Assembly (NCBI RefSeq): GCF_016595525.1
Contig: NZ_JAENII010000007.1
Location: 1-64,000, forward strand
DNA length: 64,000 nt
Reading direction: 5' to 3'
Source of the DNA: Haloferula rosea
GTDB lineage: Bacteria; Verrucomicrobiota; Verrucomicrobiia; Verrucomicrobiales; Akkermansiaceae
Shown: positions 1-9,192 of the stretch, in pieces
Layout of the letters: every line of letters starts with the position of its first letter
Numbering within the stretch: position 1 is the stretch's first letter
Position numbers and translations under genes: made by a program
Notes under the pieces: model-generated
Told to the model about the DNA's origin: nothing
Databases searched by the model: none
What the model saw: the letters and a program-made list of their open reading frames with translations, nothing else

Positions 1-2499
1 GGATCGATCCGCACGGAAGGTGGAGAGGTCATCATCCGTGCCCTGGGCAAACGCTTCTCGGCTGACGAGTTTCGCACGATCCCCGTGGCTACGCTTGCAG
101 ATGGCTCGGAGATTCTGCTGGAGGACGTCGCCGATGTCCTCGACGCATTCGAGGATGTTGACCTGTCTGCTCGCTTCGACGAGCGGGATGCAGTACTGGT
201 GAATGTTTACCGTGTGGGCAATGAGGATACCCTCACTCTGGCCAAGTTGGTGAGGGAATACGTGAGTCAGGCCGAGCAGCGACTGCCCGAAGGAGTCACG
301 GTATCGGTTTGGAACGACCAGAGTTCGTACCTCAAGGGGCGACTCGAGTTACTCCAACGGAATGCCATCGTGGGGCTGGGACTCGTGCTCCTGGTCCTGG
401 CGCTGTTCCTGCGGCCGTCGCTGGCATTCCTCGTTGCCCTCGGGATTCCCGTCTCATTTGCAGGCGGAATCTGGCTGATGCCGCAGCTGGGGGTATCAAT
501 CAACATGATCTCGCTGTTCTCGTTCATCCTCGTGCTCGGGATCGTGGTGGATGATGCGATTGTCACCGGGGAGAACGTGTATTCCCGCATCCAGAAGGGG
601 GAGCACCCACGCATCGCCTCCTACAAGGGCACCCATGAAGTCGGGACGGTGGTCGTATTCGGCGTTCTCACCACGATGATGGCCTTCACCCCGATGCTGG
701 GTCTCAGCGGTGTGAGCGGAAAGATCTGGCCGAACATCCCGTGGGTGGTGATTCCGACCCTGGCATTCTCGCTCGTTCAGTCGAAGTTCGTGCTCCCAGC
801 GCACCTGTCATTGCTTGCCCCGCATCGGGACGAGAAACCGACGAATCCCATCTTCCGTCTTCAGCGCTCGATTGCCGATGGCTTGGAACGGTTTGTCCAG
901 AAGGTCTACAAGCCGCTGCTGGCTTTGGCCTTGAAATGGCGCTACGTCACGTGGTCCATCTTCATCGGTGTTCTGGTGATCGTCATGGGCTATACCGTGG
1001 CGGGTCATGTGAAGTTCAAGTTTTTCCCTGAAGTCGAGGGCGACGTGCTGACCGCCAAATTCGAACTTCCTCAGGGGGTGCCGTTCGAAGTCACCCAACA
1101 GGTTGCAAACCGTTTGGAGGCAGCGGCCTGGAGCGTCGGCAACCAATTAACCAACAACGCCGGCGAGCCCGTGGTGAAGCACGTTTTGACGAGTGCTGGA
1201 ACGCAGCCCTTCCAGACGGGATTCAATCCGAACGGGCCTCCCAAGGCGACCCACATCGGCGAGGTGACCATGGAGTTGACCGCCGCCGCAGGACGCTCGG
1301 TGCTTGCCAAGGAGGTCATCGACGCTTGGCGGGATGCAGTCGGTGATGTTCCTGGTCTCGTTGACATGAATTTCAAGGCCGAGACTGCAGGTGGTGGCAA
1401 TGCCTTCGACTTCAACCTGGTCGGTCCCGACATCGAGCGGTTGAAGGATGCCACCAACTGGGTGAAAACCGAGTTGGACAAGTATCCCGGAGTGATCGAC
1501 ATCGCCGACTCGACCCGTGAAGGGAAGGACGAGCTTCGGCTGGTGCAATTGACCCAGTCAGGCAAGGCGCTCGGCTTGCGGCTGCAGGATGTCGCCAGTC
1601 AGGTCCGTGACGCATTCTACGGCAGTGAGGCACAGCGTCTTCAGCGTGGCCGGGACGAGGTCAAGGTGATGATCCGCTTTCCTCAAAGCGACCGTCGCAC
1701 CCTCGACGCGCTGGAAACGATGAAGATCCGGACCCGCGATGGTGCCGAAGTGCCTTTCCGTCAGGTCGTGGAATACGAATTCGGCAGGGGACCCGCCGTC
1801 ATCAATCGGACTGATCGCCAGCGCTCGATCAAGATCACCGCTGACGTTTCAGGTCAGACCAATGCCAATGATGTGATGCGTTCATTCAAGCCGGATGTTC
1901 TCGACCAGGTTTCATCGAAATACCCCGGCGTGCGTTTCGTGCAGGAGGGTGAACAAAAGGACCAGGCGGACAGCGTGCGTGAGATCGGGTTGGGTTTCCT
2001 TGGCGCCCTCGTCGGCATGTATGTCCTGATTGCGATCCCACTCCGTTCCTACTGGCAGCCCTTGATCATCATGGCAGTGATTCCCTTTGGTCTGATCGGG
2101 GCCATCGGTGGACACATCCTGCTTGGGCTGAACCTCTCGATCATGTCGATGTGCGGTCTGGTGGCCTTGGCCGGCGTGGTGGTGAATGACTCGCTCGTTC
2201 TCGTTGACTTCGTCAATCGTCACAAGGATGGGCGCTCCACGATGGAGGCTGCATCGGCGGCCGGTGTGCGGAGATTCCGGGCGGTGATTCTGACTTCGCT
2301 GACCACCTTCGCCGGTCTCATGCCGATGCTTACGGAAACCGATGTGCAGGCACGTTTCCTTGTGCCGATGGCGGTCTCGCTTGGCTTCGGCATCCTATTC
2401 GCCACGGTGATCACGCTATTCCTCGTGCCATCGATCTACTTGATCCTCGAGGACGTCAGAAACCTGTTTTCCCGCAAGAACCGCCGCTCCCATGCATGA
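1..2499 (+). CDS. RND efflux transporter permease, 5'-truncated by the window edge
   Basis: Inner-membrane proton-driven RND pump subunit that would work with a periplasmic adaptor and an outer-membrane channel. The reading frame is open from base 1 and ends at 2499, so 832 residues of a family of about 1,000-1,050 are visible; the N-terminus lies before the window. The TM4 motif GIVVDDAIVTGENV (near 538-580) keeps the two adjacent acidic residues of AcrB-type pumps. In TM10 the motif reads GVVVNDSLVLVDF (near 2173-2215), so the lysine of AcrB TM10 is replaced by Asn, as in several non-AcrB RND branches. Two periplasmic porter blocks separate the membrane bundles. The substrate cannot be told from sequence. 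It converges on the DUF1501 gene with 9 bases between stops. An adaptor and channel pair without its own pump lies at 53458-56164. Confidence 0.93.
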   Translation, partial: GSIRTEGGEVIIRALGKRFSADEFRTIPVATLADGSEILLEDVADVLDAFEDVDLSARFDERDAVLVNVYRVGNEDTLTLAKLVREYVSQAEQRLPEGVTVSVWNDQSSYLKGRLELLQRNAIVGLGLVLLVLALFLRPSLAFLVALGIPVSFAGGIWLMPQLGVSINMISLFSFILVLGIVVDDAIVTGENVYSRIQKGEHPRIASYKGTHEVGTVVVFGVLTTMMAFTPMLGLSGVSGKIWPNIPWVVIPTLAFSLVQSKFVLPAHLSLLAPHRDEKPTNPIFRLQRSIADGLERFVQKVYKPLLALALKWRYVTWSIFIGVLVIVMGYTVAGHVKFKFFPEVEGDVLTAKFELPQGVPFEVTQQVANRLEAAAWSVGNQLTNNAGEPVVKHVLTSAGTQPFQTGFNPNGPPKATHIGEVTMELTAAAGRSVLAKEVIDAWRDAVGDVPGLVDMNFKAETAGGGNAFDFNLVGPDIERLKDATNWVKTELDKYPGVIDIADSTREGKDELRLVQLTQSGKALGLRLQDVASQVRDAFYGSEAQRLQRGRDEVKVMIRFPQSDRRTLDALETMKIRTRDGAEVPFRQVVEYEFGRGPAVINRTDRQRSIKITADVSGQTNANDVMRSFKPDVLDQVSSKYPGVRFVQEGEQKDQADSVREIGLGFLGALVGMYVLIAIPLRSYWQPLIIMAVIPFGLIGAIGGHILLGLNLSIMSMCGLVALAGVVVNDSLVLVDFVNRHKDGRSTMEAASAAGVRRFRAVILTSLTTFAGLMPMLTETDVQARFLVPMAVSLGFGILFATVITLFLVPSIYLILEDVRNLFSRKNRRSHA

Positions 2500-2508
2500 G
2501 GCGCATGT

Positions 2509-3984
2509 TCAGGCGAGGATCTGTTTCACCACATGCCCATGGACGTCGGTCAAACGGAACCGGCGGCCCTGGTGCTTGTGGATGATGGCGGTGTGATCGA
2601 GGCCGAGCTGATGGAGAATGGTCGCCTGAAGATCATGCACATGGACTGCATCCGGGTGATACGCATGCTTGTTCGGGTTGATCGGCATGCCATCGGCATC
2701 GACGATGCTGTAGCCATAGGGATCCGTGTTTCCGAAGGTCATGCCGGGACGGATGCCACCGCCCGCCATCCACATGCTGAAGCATCGTGGGTGGTGATCG
2801 CGGCCGTAGCTGGTGGCGGTCAGGCTCCCCTGTGAATACGCCGTGCGACCGAATTCACCGCCCCAGATGACGAGGGTGTCTTCGAGGAGACCCCGTTGTC
2901 TCAAATCCTTGATGAGTGCCGCAGATGCCTGATCGGTCTCCTTGGCCTGCCCACGAATGGCGGACGGCAGATTGTCATGCTGATCCCAACCCTGATGATA
3001 CAGCTGGATGAATCTCACGCCGCGCTCGGCCAATCGACGTGCCAACAGACAGTTTGCGGCATATGTCCCGGGTTTCCGGCTATCCTCTCCATACATCTCG
3101 AAGGTCGCCTCCTTTTCCGATGAGAGATCGGTGGCATCCGGCACGCTCGTTTGCATCCGGTAAGCCATCTCATACTGGGCGATCTTGGATTCGATCTCCG
3201 GATCGAGTTCGTTTTTGAACTGGATTTGTTCCAGTTCATTCAGGGCATCCAGGGTCGAGCGTCGACTGCTTCGGCAGATTCCCTCGGGATTGGACAGATA
3301 GAGAACGGGATCCTTGCCCGAACGGAACTGCACCCCCTGATATCTGGAATCGAGAAACCCGGACCCCCACAGGCGGGAATAGAGCGGTTGGCCGCCTTGC
3401 CCGGCGGAAACGAGCACGATGAATGAGGGTAGATTCTGATTCATCGCCCCGAGTCCGTAGGAAATCCACGAGCCCATCGATGGGCGCCCGGCAATCTGGG
3501 ATCCGGTTTGGAAAAAGGTGATCGCCGGATCATGATTGATGGCCTCGGTATACATCGAGCGAATCATGCAGATGTCGTCCGCGATCTCCCGGTGATGGGG
3601 AAGAAGTTCGCTGAGCCAGAGCCCGGAGTCTCCGTGTTGGCTGAACTCGAACTGTGACCCGGCCAACGGCAGCGATGACTGGTTCGCCGACATGCCCGTC
3701 AGTCGCTGACCTCCGCGCACCTCGGGCGGCAGTTGTTCACCGTTTCGCTCCCGGAGCAGGGGCTTCGGGTCAAACAGATCGTGTTGCGATGGGCCACCCG
3801 ACTGAAAGAGGTAGATGACACGTTTCGCTTTCGGGGCGAAGTTGGCAACTTTCGCCGCCGGCCCGCTGCCAAACGCCGGGCCGAGCATGCTGCCCAAGGC
3901 CAGGCCTCCGAGTCCAGTGGCGCTCTGCTTGAAAAAGTGCCTGCGGTTGATCCGCAAAAAATCGTCAATCGATGGGGGCTTCAT
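2509..3984 (-). CDS. DUF1501 family protein, Tat-exported
   Basis: Protein of 491 residues of the DUF1501 family, which has an alkaline-phosphatase/sulfatase-like fold and is greatly expanded in Planctomycetes and Verrucomicrobia. The N-terminus has a twin-arginine signal (NRRHFFKQSATGLGGLAL, residues 13-30), so export in folded form is likely. Family-typical stretches are seen: FQSGGPSQHDLFDPKP near residue 61 and VIWGGEFGRT in the C-terminal half. Its ATG overlaps the TGA of the upstream DUF1553 gene by 4 bases (ATGA), so the two are translationally coupled. The biochemical role of the family is not established; these gene pairs often sit with carbohydrate or sulfatase genes, but none are visible here. 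Confidence 0.93.
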   Translation of the reverse strand: MKPPSIDDFLRINRRHFFKQSATGLGGLALGSMLGPAFGSGPAAKVANFAPKAKRVIYLFQSGGPSQHDLFDPKPLLRERNGEQLPPEVRGGQRLTGMSANQSSLPLAGSQFEFSQHGDSGLWLSELLPHHREIADDICMIRSMYTEAINHDPAITFFQTGSQIAGRPSMGSWISYGLGAMNQNLPSFIVLVSAGQGGQPLYSRLWGSGFLDSRYQGVQFRSGKDPVLYLSNPEGICRSSRRSTLDALNELEQIQFKNELDPEIESKIAQYEMAYRMQTSVPDATDLSSEKEATFEMYGEDSRKPGTYAANCLLARRLAERGVRFIQLYHQGWDQHDNLPSAIRGQAKETDQASAALIKDLRQRGLLEDTLVIWGGEFGRTAYSQGSLTATSYGRDHHPRCFSMWMAGGGIRPGMTFGNTDPYGYSIVDADGMPINPNKHAYHPDAVHVHDLQATILHQLGLDHTAIIHKHQGRRFRLTDVHGHVVKQILA

Positions 3985-6900
3985 CTTTTCCAGAGCGTGG
4001 CGTCGAGGTTGAGGATGGCGAGGCAGACGCTGGTCGTCGCCGCAAGGTGGACTGGGTCGACTCCAGATGGCGCCGGCGCCTCTCCCTGGGCGATCAGCTT
4101 TGCCGCATCCTCCGGATGATCGGTGAAATAGGCCATCTCACTGCCATGCAGCCGGATGAGAATGTTCAGCTCTTCCGTCGAGGGCGGGCGCCCGGCGAGA
4201 CGGACGAACGCCGCCGTGATCTCAGTGGAAGGGTCTTGATGATGAACCGCCGTAGCGAGGGCCCGGGCTGCTTCAACGAACTGCACGTCATTCAGCATCA
4301 CCAGGGCTTGGAGCGGTGTATTGGTCCGCGGCCTCGATACGGCACAAACCTCACGAGTCGGCGCATCAAAGGCACTCATGTTCGGCAAGGGAGCGGTGCG
4401 TTTCCAAACCGAGTAGATGGAGCGACGGTGCAATGCCTTACCTGTCGACTGGCGGTAGGCCGGAGACATGCTGTTCGATTCCCTCCACAGATCTCCGCCA
4501 GGCTGATAGGGCGAGACCGGTGGTCCACCCACCGTGGGATCCATCAGGCCGGAGGCTTTCAATGCCGTATCTCGAATCTGTTCGGCAGCGAGCCGGTGAG
4601 CGGGCCCTCTTGCCAGCCTATGGTTCTCGGGATCCCGTTGGAGTGCATCCGGCGGGACACTTGAGTCTTGAGCGTAGGTATTCGACAGCGCAATGCGGCG
4701 ACATAGATGATGGATGTCCCAGCCGTGGGCGATAAAGTCCCTCGCGAGCCAGTCCAGAAGGTCAGGGTGGGTCGGAAGGCTTCCCTGCAACCCGAAGTTG
4801 TCTGCCGTGGATACAAGACCGCGACCAAAGAAATTTGCCCACATTCGATTGACGAAGACACGGGCAGTCAGGGGGTGATCCGGCTGCGTCAGCCACCTTG
4901 CAAGATCGAGCCGGTCAGGTGTGGAACCGCGGGGCCGAAGTGGGGGGAGGGCCTTCGGGGTATCCCGTTCGACACGGGTGGATTCATCGGTGGGCGCATC
5001 ATACTCCCCACGGGCCAGCACGTGGGTCTCACGCGGCTCCGGCAGTTCCCGCATGACCGGCATCGCACGGATTGATTCTTCGAGCATCACCTCGGCTTTG
5101 CGAGCTTCCATCATCTTCGCTGCGGCGGCCCTCGTGCCGGCATCCAGGGCCGATTGGAAATACTCGAGCAATTGTTCCCGCTGCGATCCAGGCTGGACCG
5201 CCAAACGGAGGATCGCATCCACATTCCCCTCATGTCTGACCTCCAACTCCGAGAGTTCCCTCCGGTAAATCTTCATTTGTCGGACTCCACCTCCTTGGAA
5301 CCCTCGATCCCTGAAACGCTGTCCGAGGGTCAGATGGCCGGACCCATAGGTTCGGATCATCGTTCGTTGCTGCATGTGGTCACGGAGGATTTCGATAGGT
5401 GCAGGCTTGCCATTGAGATGGATCTTCAAGCCCGACGCCTTGCTTGAACCGTCGTATGTGATGGTGACACGGGTCCATTCGCCAAGCTCGATGGGAGATT
5501 GCGTCCGCACCCCGATCCCGTTTCCAGGCCACACCCGATAGAGGCGCGCCGAAAGATGGCCATCTTCCAACATCAGGTCGAACCCGTTGTATCCCACGTC
5601 CGTTCCGAAGCACTTTTGGAGCACGACCACCGGATGGGCCTGCCTCAAGGAATCATGAAGGGTGAGATCGATGGAAAACGGACTCCAGCGGTCGATCTGC
5701 AGGTGACCCGGAAACACCGGCCCATGATCTCCATCGAGAACCAGATGCCGCCCGGCACCCTCCTCGACGATTGCAGCGCCCGCGAGTTTGGCTCCCTTCG
5801 GGCCTCCGGAGGCCAGATTCACCATGGCCTGATCGGGATCGGAGGTGAAATCATAATGCGCCTCGAGATCCACAGCGGCAGCAGGGACCGCGGGTTCCTC
5901 CAGCCACTTGATGAAACGGACCACGGATTGGCTTCGCACCGAACGGTGATCAGCTTCGGCCCGGCGCCGGGTGGCTTGCGCCGCCTTCAGCCTTTCGGTC
6001 TGTTCATCAGTCGGCAGCAGCATGGCTGGAGCCGGGATCTTCACCGAGCTGTCGTAGAGACCATTCTCGTCGATGGAATTGAAGAAACCACTAAGCGCGT
6101 AGTAATCGTGCGCGCTGATCGGATCATACTTGTGGTCGTGACAGCGGGAACACTCGAGTGTCAGTGCAAGGAACGCGGTCCCGAACGTATGGACCCGATC
6201 CGCGGCATTCTCCGCCATCCACTCTTCGCGGATGGAACCTCCTTCGTTTGTGAGTCGATGAAGCCGGTTGAAGGCGGAGGCCAATTCCTGGTCCTTGGAC
6301 GGTTGGTCGAAAACATCGCCGGCAATCTGCCAGGTTGCGAACTGATCATAGGGGAGGTTCGAATTGAATGCCCGGATCACCCAGTCTCGATAGGGCCACT
6401 GATGGTTGAGCTGGTCCGACTGGTAGCCATAGGAGTCGGCATAGCGGGCGGCGTCGAGCCAGGCGGATGCCATGTGTTCCCCGTAGGCCGGCGAATGCAG
6501 CAGGCGTTCAACGACCGCCTCCTTGGCCGCACGTCGATCCAATGAACCATCTGCCTTGAAAGCCTCAATCTCGGAGGAACTCGGTGGTAGACCGGTGAGA
6601 TCAAGAGTCACACGTCTGAGCCATCGGGTGTCAGCAGCAGGAGTGTTTGGCTTCAGCCCATCGGATTCCAGCGAATCGAGGACGAAGGCATCGATCGGGT
6701 TCTCGACCCATCCTGCCATCTTCGGAGTGGGGACCTCGATGGCTTTCCGCAGTGGCACAAAGGCCCAGTGCGCTTCGTAGACCGCGCCCTGCTCGATCCA
6801 CCGCTTCAGGATTTCCTTCTCCTGGCCACTCAATGAGAGATTCGAGTCAGGAGGCGGCATGATCTCGTCTTGATCGGTCGAAAGCATTCGCTTCCAGGCG

Positions 6901-7130
6901 ACGGATGCTTCCGGGGAACCCGGGACGATGGCATGGCCGGATGACTCCTCGAGCGCCGCGTAGGCGGAGTCCGCGCGATCGAGGCGCAGCCCTGCCTTGT
7001 TGTTCTCCACATCCGGCCCGTGACAGAGAAAGCATTTGTCGGACAAGATCGGCCGGACCTGCTCGTTGTAGGAGATGGTCTCACCAAGAAGCGGCGAGAT
7101 GAGCAGGAGGGCAGTGAGCTGACGAAACAT
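3981..7130 (-). CDS. PSCyt1-DUF1549-LamG-DUF1553 protein, predicted exported c-type cytochrome
   Basis: Large secreted protein of 1,049 residues typical of the Planctomycetes-Verrucomicrobia group. A short hydrophobic signal is followed by a planctomycete cytochrome domain with a haem-attachment motif CFLCH (residues 33-37). Then come a DUF1549 domain containing a second CxxCH-type motif (CSRCHDHKYDP), a concanavalin/LamG-like beta-sandwich in the middle third, and DUF1553 in the C-terminal third (TARVFVNRMWANFFGRGLV, then NTPLQALVMLND). LamG domains commonly bind polysaccharide, so a redox role at the cell envelope near glycans is a reasonable inference. It is the first gene of a two-gene operon with the DUF1501 gene. 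The start ATG at 7130 fits a signal peptide immediately after it. Confidence 0.93.
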   Translation of the reverse strand: MFRQLTALLLISPLLGETISYNEQVRPILSDKCFLCHGPDVENNKAGLRLDRADSAYAALEESSGHAIVPGSPEASVAWKRMLSTDQDEIMPPPDSNLSLSGQEKEILKRWIEQGAVYEAHWAFVPLRKAIEVPTPKMAGWVENPIDAFVLDSLESDGLKPNTPAADTRWLRRVTLDLTGLPPSSSEIEAFKADGSLDRRAAKEAVVERLLHSPAYGEHMASAWLDAARYADSYGYQSDQLNHQWPYRDWVIRAFNSNLPYDQFATWQIAGDVFDQPSKDQELASAFNRLHRLTNEGGSIREEWMAENAADRVHTFGTAFLALTLECSRCHDHKYDPISAHDYYALSGFFNSIDENGLYDSSVKIPAPAMLLPTDEQTERLKAAQATRRRAEADHRSVRSQSVVRFIKWLEEPAVPAAAVDLEAHYDFTSDPDQAMVNLASGGPKGAKLAGAAIVEEGAGRHLVLDGDHGPVFPGHLQIDRWSPFSIDLTLHDSLRQAHPVVVLQKCFGTDVGYNGFDLMLEDGHLSARLYRVWPGNGIGVRTQSPIELGEWTRVTITYDGSSKASGLKIHLNGKPAPIEILRDHMQQRTMIRTYGSGHLTLGQRFRDRGFQGGGVRQMKIYRRELSELEVRHEGNVDAILRLAVQPGSQREQLLEYFQSALDAGTRAAAAKMMEARKAEVMLEESIRAMPVMRELPEPRETHVLARGEYDAPTDESTRVERDTPKALPPLRPRGSTPDRLDLARWLTQPDHPLTARVFVNRMWANFFGRGLVSTADNFGLQGSLPTHPDLLDWLARDFIAHGWDIHHLCRRIALSNTYAQDSSVPPDALQRDPENHRLARGPAHRLAAEQIRDTALKASGLMDPTVGGPPVSPYQPGGDLWRESNSMSPAYRQSTGKALHRRSIYSVWKRTAPLPNMSAFDAPTREVCAVSRPRTNTPLQALVMLNDVQFVEAARALATAVHHQDPSTEITAAFVRLAGRPPSTEELNILIRLHGSEMAYFTDHPEDAAKLIAQGEAPAPSGVDPVHLAATTSVCLAILNLDATLWKR

Positions 7131-7328
7131 GGGGCTGGTCGATCAGGAGAGAACGTGGGCGGGATCGATGAGACTATAATCTCAATTCAGGCACTTTCTT
7201 GCATGAAAGATGTGAAAAACAACCACGAACTTGAGCGCCATGCCCAGAGTGCAGGGTGTCCTTCCGGGCAACTTCGACCGATTCCAAGGTTTCCCATACG
7301 CACTGGCTTGCCCTAGCGTCCCGCCGGA

Positions 7329-8330
7329 ATGTGGATGAGAACAATATTGGTGATTTGGGCGGCGATGGGTTTGTCATTGGGGCAGGCCGCCGCGTCTGCG
7401 GAGGTCGGTGAGCCTGATATCGCCGCGCCACCCGGCCAGACCAAGGTGACGGTCGGCGTCTACTTGATCGACTTGATCGAAGTGGATGGAGCCTCCCAGA
7501 CGTTCACCGCGGACCTGTGGTTCAAGTTGAGCTGGAACGACCCTCGGCTGGCCAAGCCCGGCAGCGGCTTGCGTCGAATGGACCGGGCTGATGTCTGGTA
7601 TCCCAAGCTTCTCCCATCCAATCAACGCTCCGGCGACCCCAAGTGGCCGGATGAGGTTCTGGTCGATGACGAAGGCACGGTGGTTTATCGGCAGAGGAGT
7701 GTCAGCACCTTCGCCTGCCCGTTGGACCTCAGGAAGTTCCCGCACGATGTTCAAAGCCTGCATGCTTTGGTGCTGGGGGTCGAATCGACACCCGAAGATC
7801 TGGTCTTCGAAGTCGACGAGGCGGGAAGTGGCCGCTCGAAATCCTTCACCATCACCGACTGGGAGGCCGGCGAGTTCCGTTTGACCTCAGGTACCCATCA
7901 GGTCGCGGGAGTATGCATCGAGGTCCCGAGTTTCCGGATCGACTTCAAGGTGACGCGGCTGAGTCGTTATTATCTGGGCACCATCTTCTCCACCGTTGCC
8001 ATCATCGCCCTGATGGCCTGGCTGGTGTATTGGCTACCGGTGGGAACGCTGCCGCCACGCGTCAGTGTGTCAGTCACCTCAATGCTGGCCCTGATTGCCT
8101 ATCGATTCGTCGCGGCCCAAGACCTCCCGAAGTTGCCCTACCTGACGAGCATGGATTTCTTCCTGCTTGGAGCCGCGGTGTTGATCCTTGTCGGGCTGAC
8201 CACCGTGGTGGTCGTTGCCAATCAAGACGGGAAGGGGAACACCCAACTGGCGAAGCGGCTCAATCTGGTGTTCCGCTGGGCCTATCCGTTGGTGCTGCTC
8301 GCACTGTTGGCGGCTTTCGCCACGAGCTGA
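7329..8330 (+). CDS. Pentameric ligand-gated ion channel homologue (GLIC/ELIC-like)
   Basis: Predicted exported, membrane-embedded channel subunit of 333 residues, the length of prokaryotic Cys-loop receptor homologues. A signal peptide (residues 1-24) precedes a beta-rich extracellular domain with the family WxP element (DVWYPKLLPSNQ, residues 88-99). The loop CPLDLRKFPHDVQSL (130-144) matches the receptor signature, including FPxD and the following Gln. Four hydrophobic helices follow in the right order: M1 about 212-236 after an RYY pre-M1 motif, M2 242-265 starting PPRVSVSV, M3 275-298, and a short M4 315-332. The intracellular M3-M4 linker is very short, as in bacterial members. Unlike GLIC it keeps the first Cys of the Cys-loop; the second is Leu144. 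Ligand and ion selectivity cannot be assigned. A STAS/SEC14-like gene follows after 33 bases. Confidence 0.88.
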   Translation: MWMRTILVIWAAMGLSLGQAAASAEVGEPDIAAPPGQTKVTVGVYLIDLIEVDGASQTFTADLWFKLSWNDPRLAKPGSGLRRMDRADVWYPKLLPSNQRSGDPKWPDEVLVDDEGTVVYRQRSVSTFACPLDLRKFPHDVQSLHALVLGVESTPEDLVFEVDEAGSGRSKSFTITDWEAGEFRLTSGTHQVAGVCIEVPSFRIDFKVTRLSRYYLGTIFSTVAIIALMAWLVYWLPVGTLPPRVSVSVTSMLALIAYRFVAAQDLPKLPYLTSMDFFLLGAAVLILVGLTTVVVVANQDGKGNTQLAKRLNLVFRWAYPLVLLALLAAFATS

Positions 8331-8363
8331 TCTCTTGGGTTTGCAGGATGGAGCCGGGCGACT

Positions 8364-9107
8364 ATGCTTTCCACCATGATCGATCTCAAGATTCAGCCGG
8401 ACGGTGTGCTCATCATTCGTCCCACCAGCGGGCTTTCCGAAGCCGATTTCGACGGGCTGAATGATGCCGTAGATGCCCATCTCGCAGCGGGCGGACAGCT
8501 CCGCGGATTGGTGATCGATGCCCCGAGTTTCCCCGGTTGGGCCTCCCTTTCCGGCTTGGTTTCCCACATCAGGTTCGTGAAGGACCACCACCGCTTGTTG
8601 TCGCGCGTGGCATTCGTTTCGGACAACGGGTTCCTCCAAGCGCTGCCGAAGGTCGGGAGGCACTTCGTTCAGGCGGAGGTGCGGCACTTCGATGGCGGTG
8701 AGGCAGCCGAGGCGATTCAATGGGTCAGCGAAGCTCCCGTGAATCCGGACCACTCGCTGCGCTGGGCTTGGTTCCCCGAGGAGACCGTGATGTGGGTTTC
8801 GGTCGATGGGAAGGTGACCAGTGCGGGATACCGGAAGCTGCTCGACAAGATGGAGGAGATCCTGAAGCAGCAGTCACCCATCTCCTTTCTGGTCAATCTT
8901 GAGAATCTCGACGATTTCGAACTGGGCGCGATGATGGCGGACATGAGGTTCGGGTTTTCCCACCTCAAACACTTCAAGCGAATCGCCCTCGTGGGTCACG
9001 AAGGGTGGATCCGGAAACTGACCAGCCTGCCCAACCCGTTTTCCGTTCAGGTGAAGGCCTTCACCAAGGATGAGGAGGAGGGGGCTTGGAATTGGTTGGC
9101 GGAATGA
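8364..9107 (+). CDS. Tandem STAS/SEC14-like (SpoIIAA-like) domain protein
   Basis: Cytosolic protein of 247 residues made of two similar SpoIIAA/SEC14-like STAS units, about residues 5-120 and 127-247. Both halves start with a beta strand and a turn (GVLIIRPTSGLSEADF; VMWVSVDGKVTSAGY). Both then run through a helix and a strand (RGLVIDAPSFPGW; ISFLVNLENLDDF) to a helix-strand pair with HIRFVKDHHRLLSRVAFVSD or MRFGFSHLKHFKRIALVGH. The family is thought to bind small hydrophobic molecules, but its role is not settled. Start at 8364 is preferred because a GGAG lies about 11 bases upstream; a second ATG at 8376 is possible. It probably shares a transcript with the channel gene. No phosphorylatable serine site of anti-sigma antagonist type is evident. 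Confidence 0.75.
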   Translation: MLSTMIDLKIQPDGVLIIRPTSGLSEADFDGLNDAVDAHLAAGGQLRGLVIDAPSFPGWASLSGLVSHIRFVKDHHRLLSRVAFVSDNGFLQALPKVGRHFVQAEVRHFDGGEAAEAIQWVSEAPVNPDHSLRWAWFPEETVMWVSVDGKVTSAGYRKLLDKMEEILKQQSPISFLVNLENLDDFELGAMMADMRFGFSHLKHFKRIALVGHEGWIRKLTSLPNPFSVQVKAFTKDEEEGAWNWLAE

Positions 9108-9192
9108 GCACGACGGTCCCAGTGCGAAAGAATCGGCAAATCAGGGAAAGGTTCTTTCCGTCTTTCGGCCGCGATGGTAGAGCCCCGCTTGG

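Noticed and set aside
5499-6545. A 348-codon open frame on the plus strand
   Set aside because: It is antiparallel to the DUF1549/DUF1553 gene, whose haem motifs and domains are clear.
7175-7180. TATAAT in the region between the DUF1553 and channel genes
   Set aside because: No matching -35 element at 16-18 bases in either direction, so a sigma-70 promoter cannot be supported.
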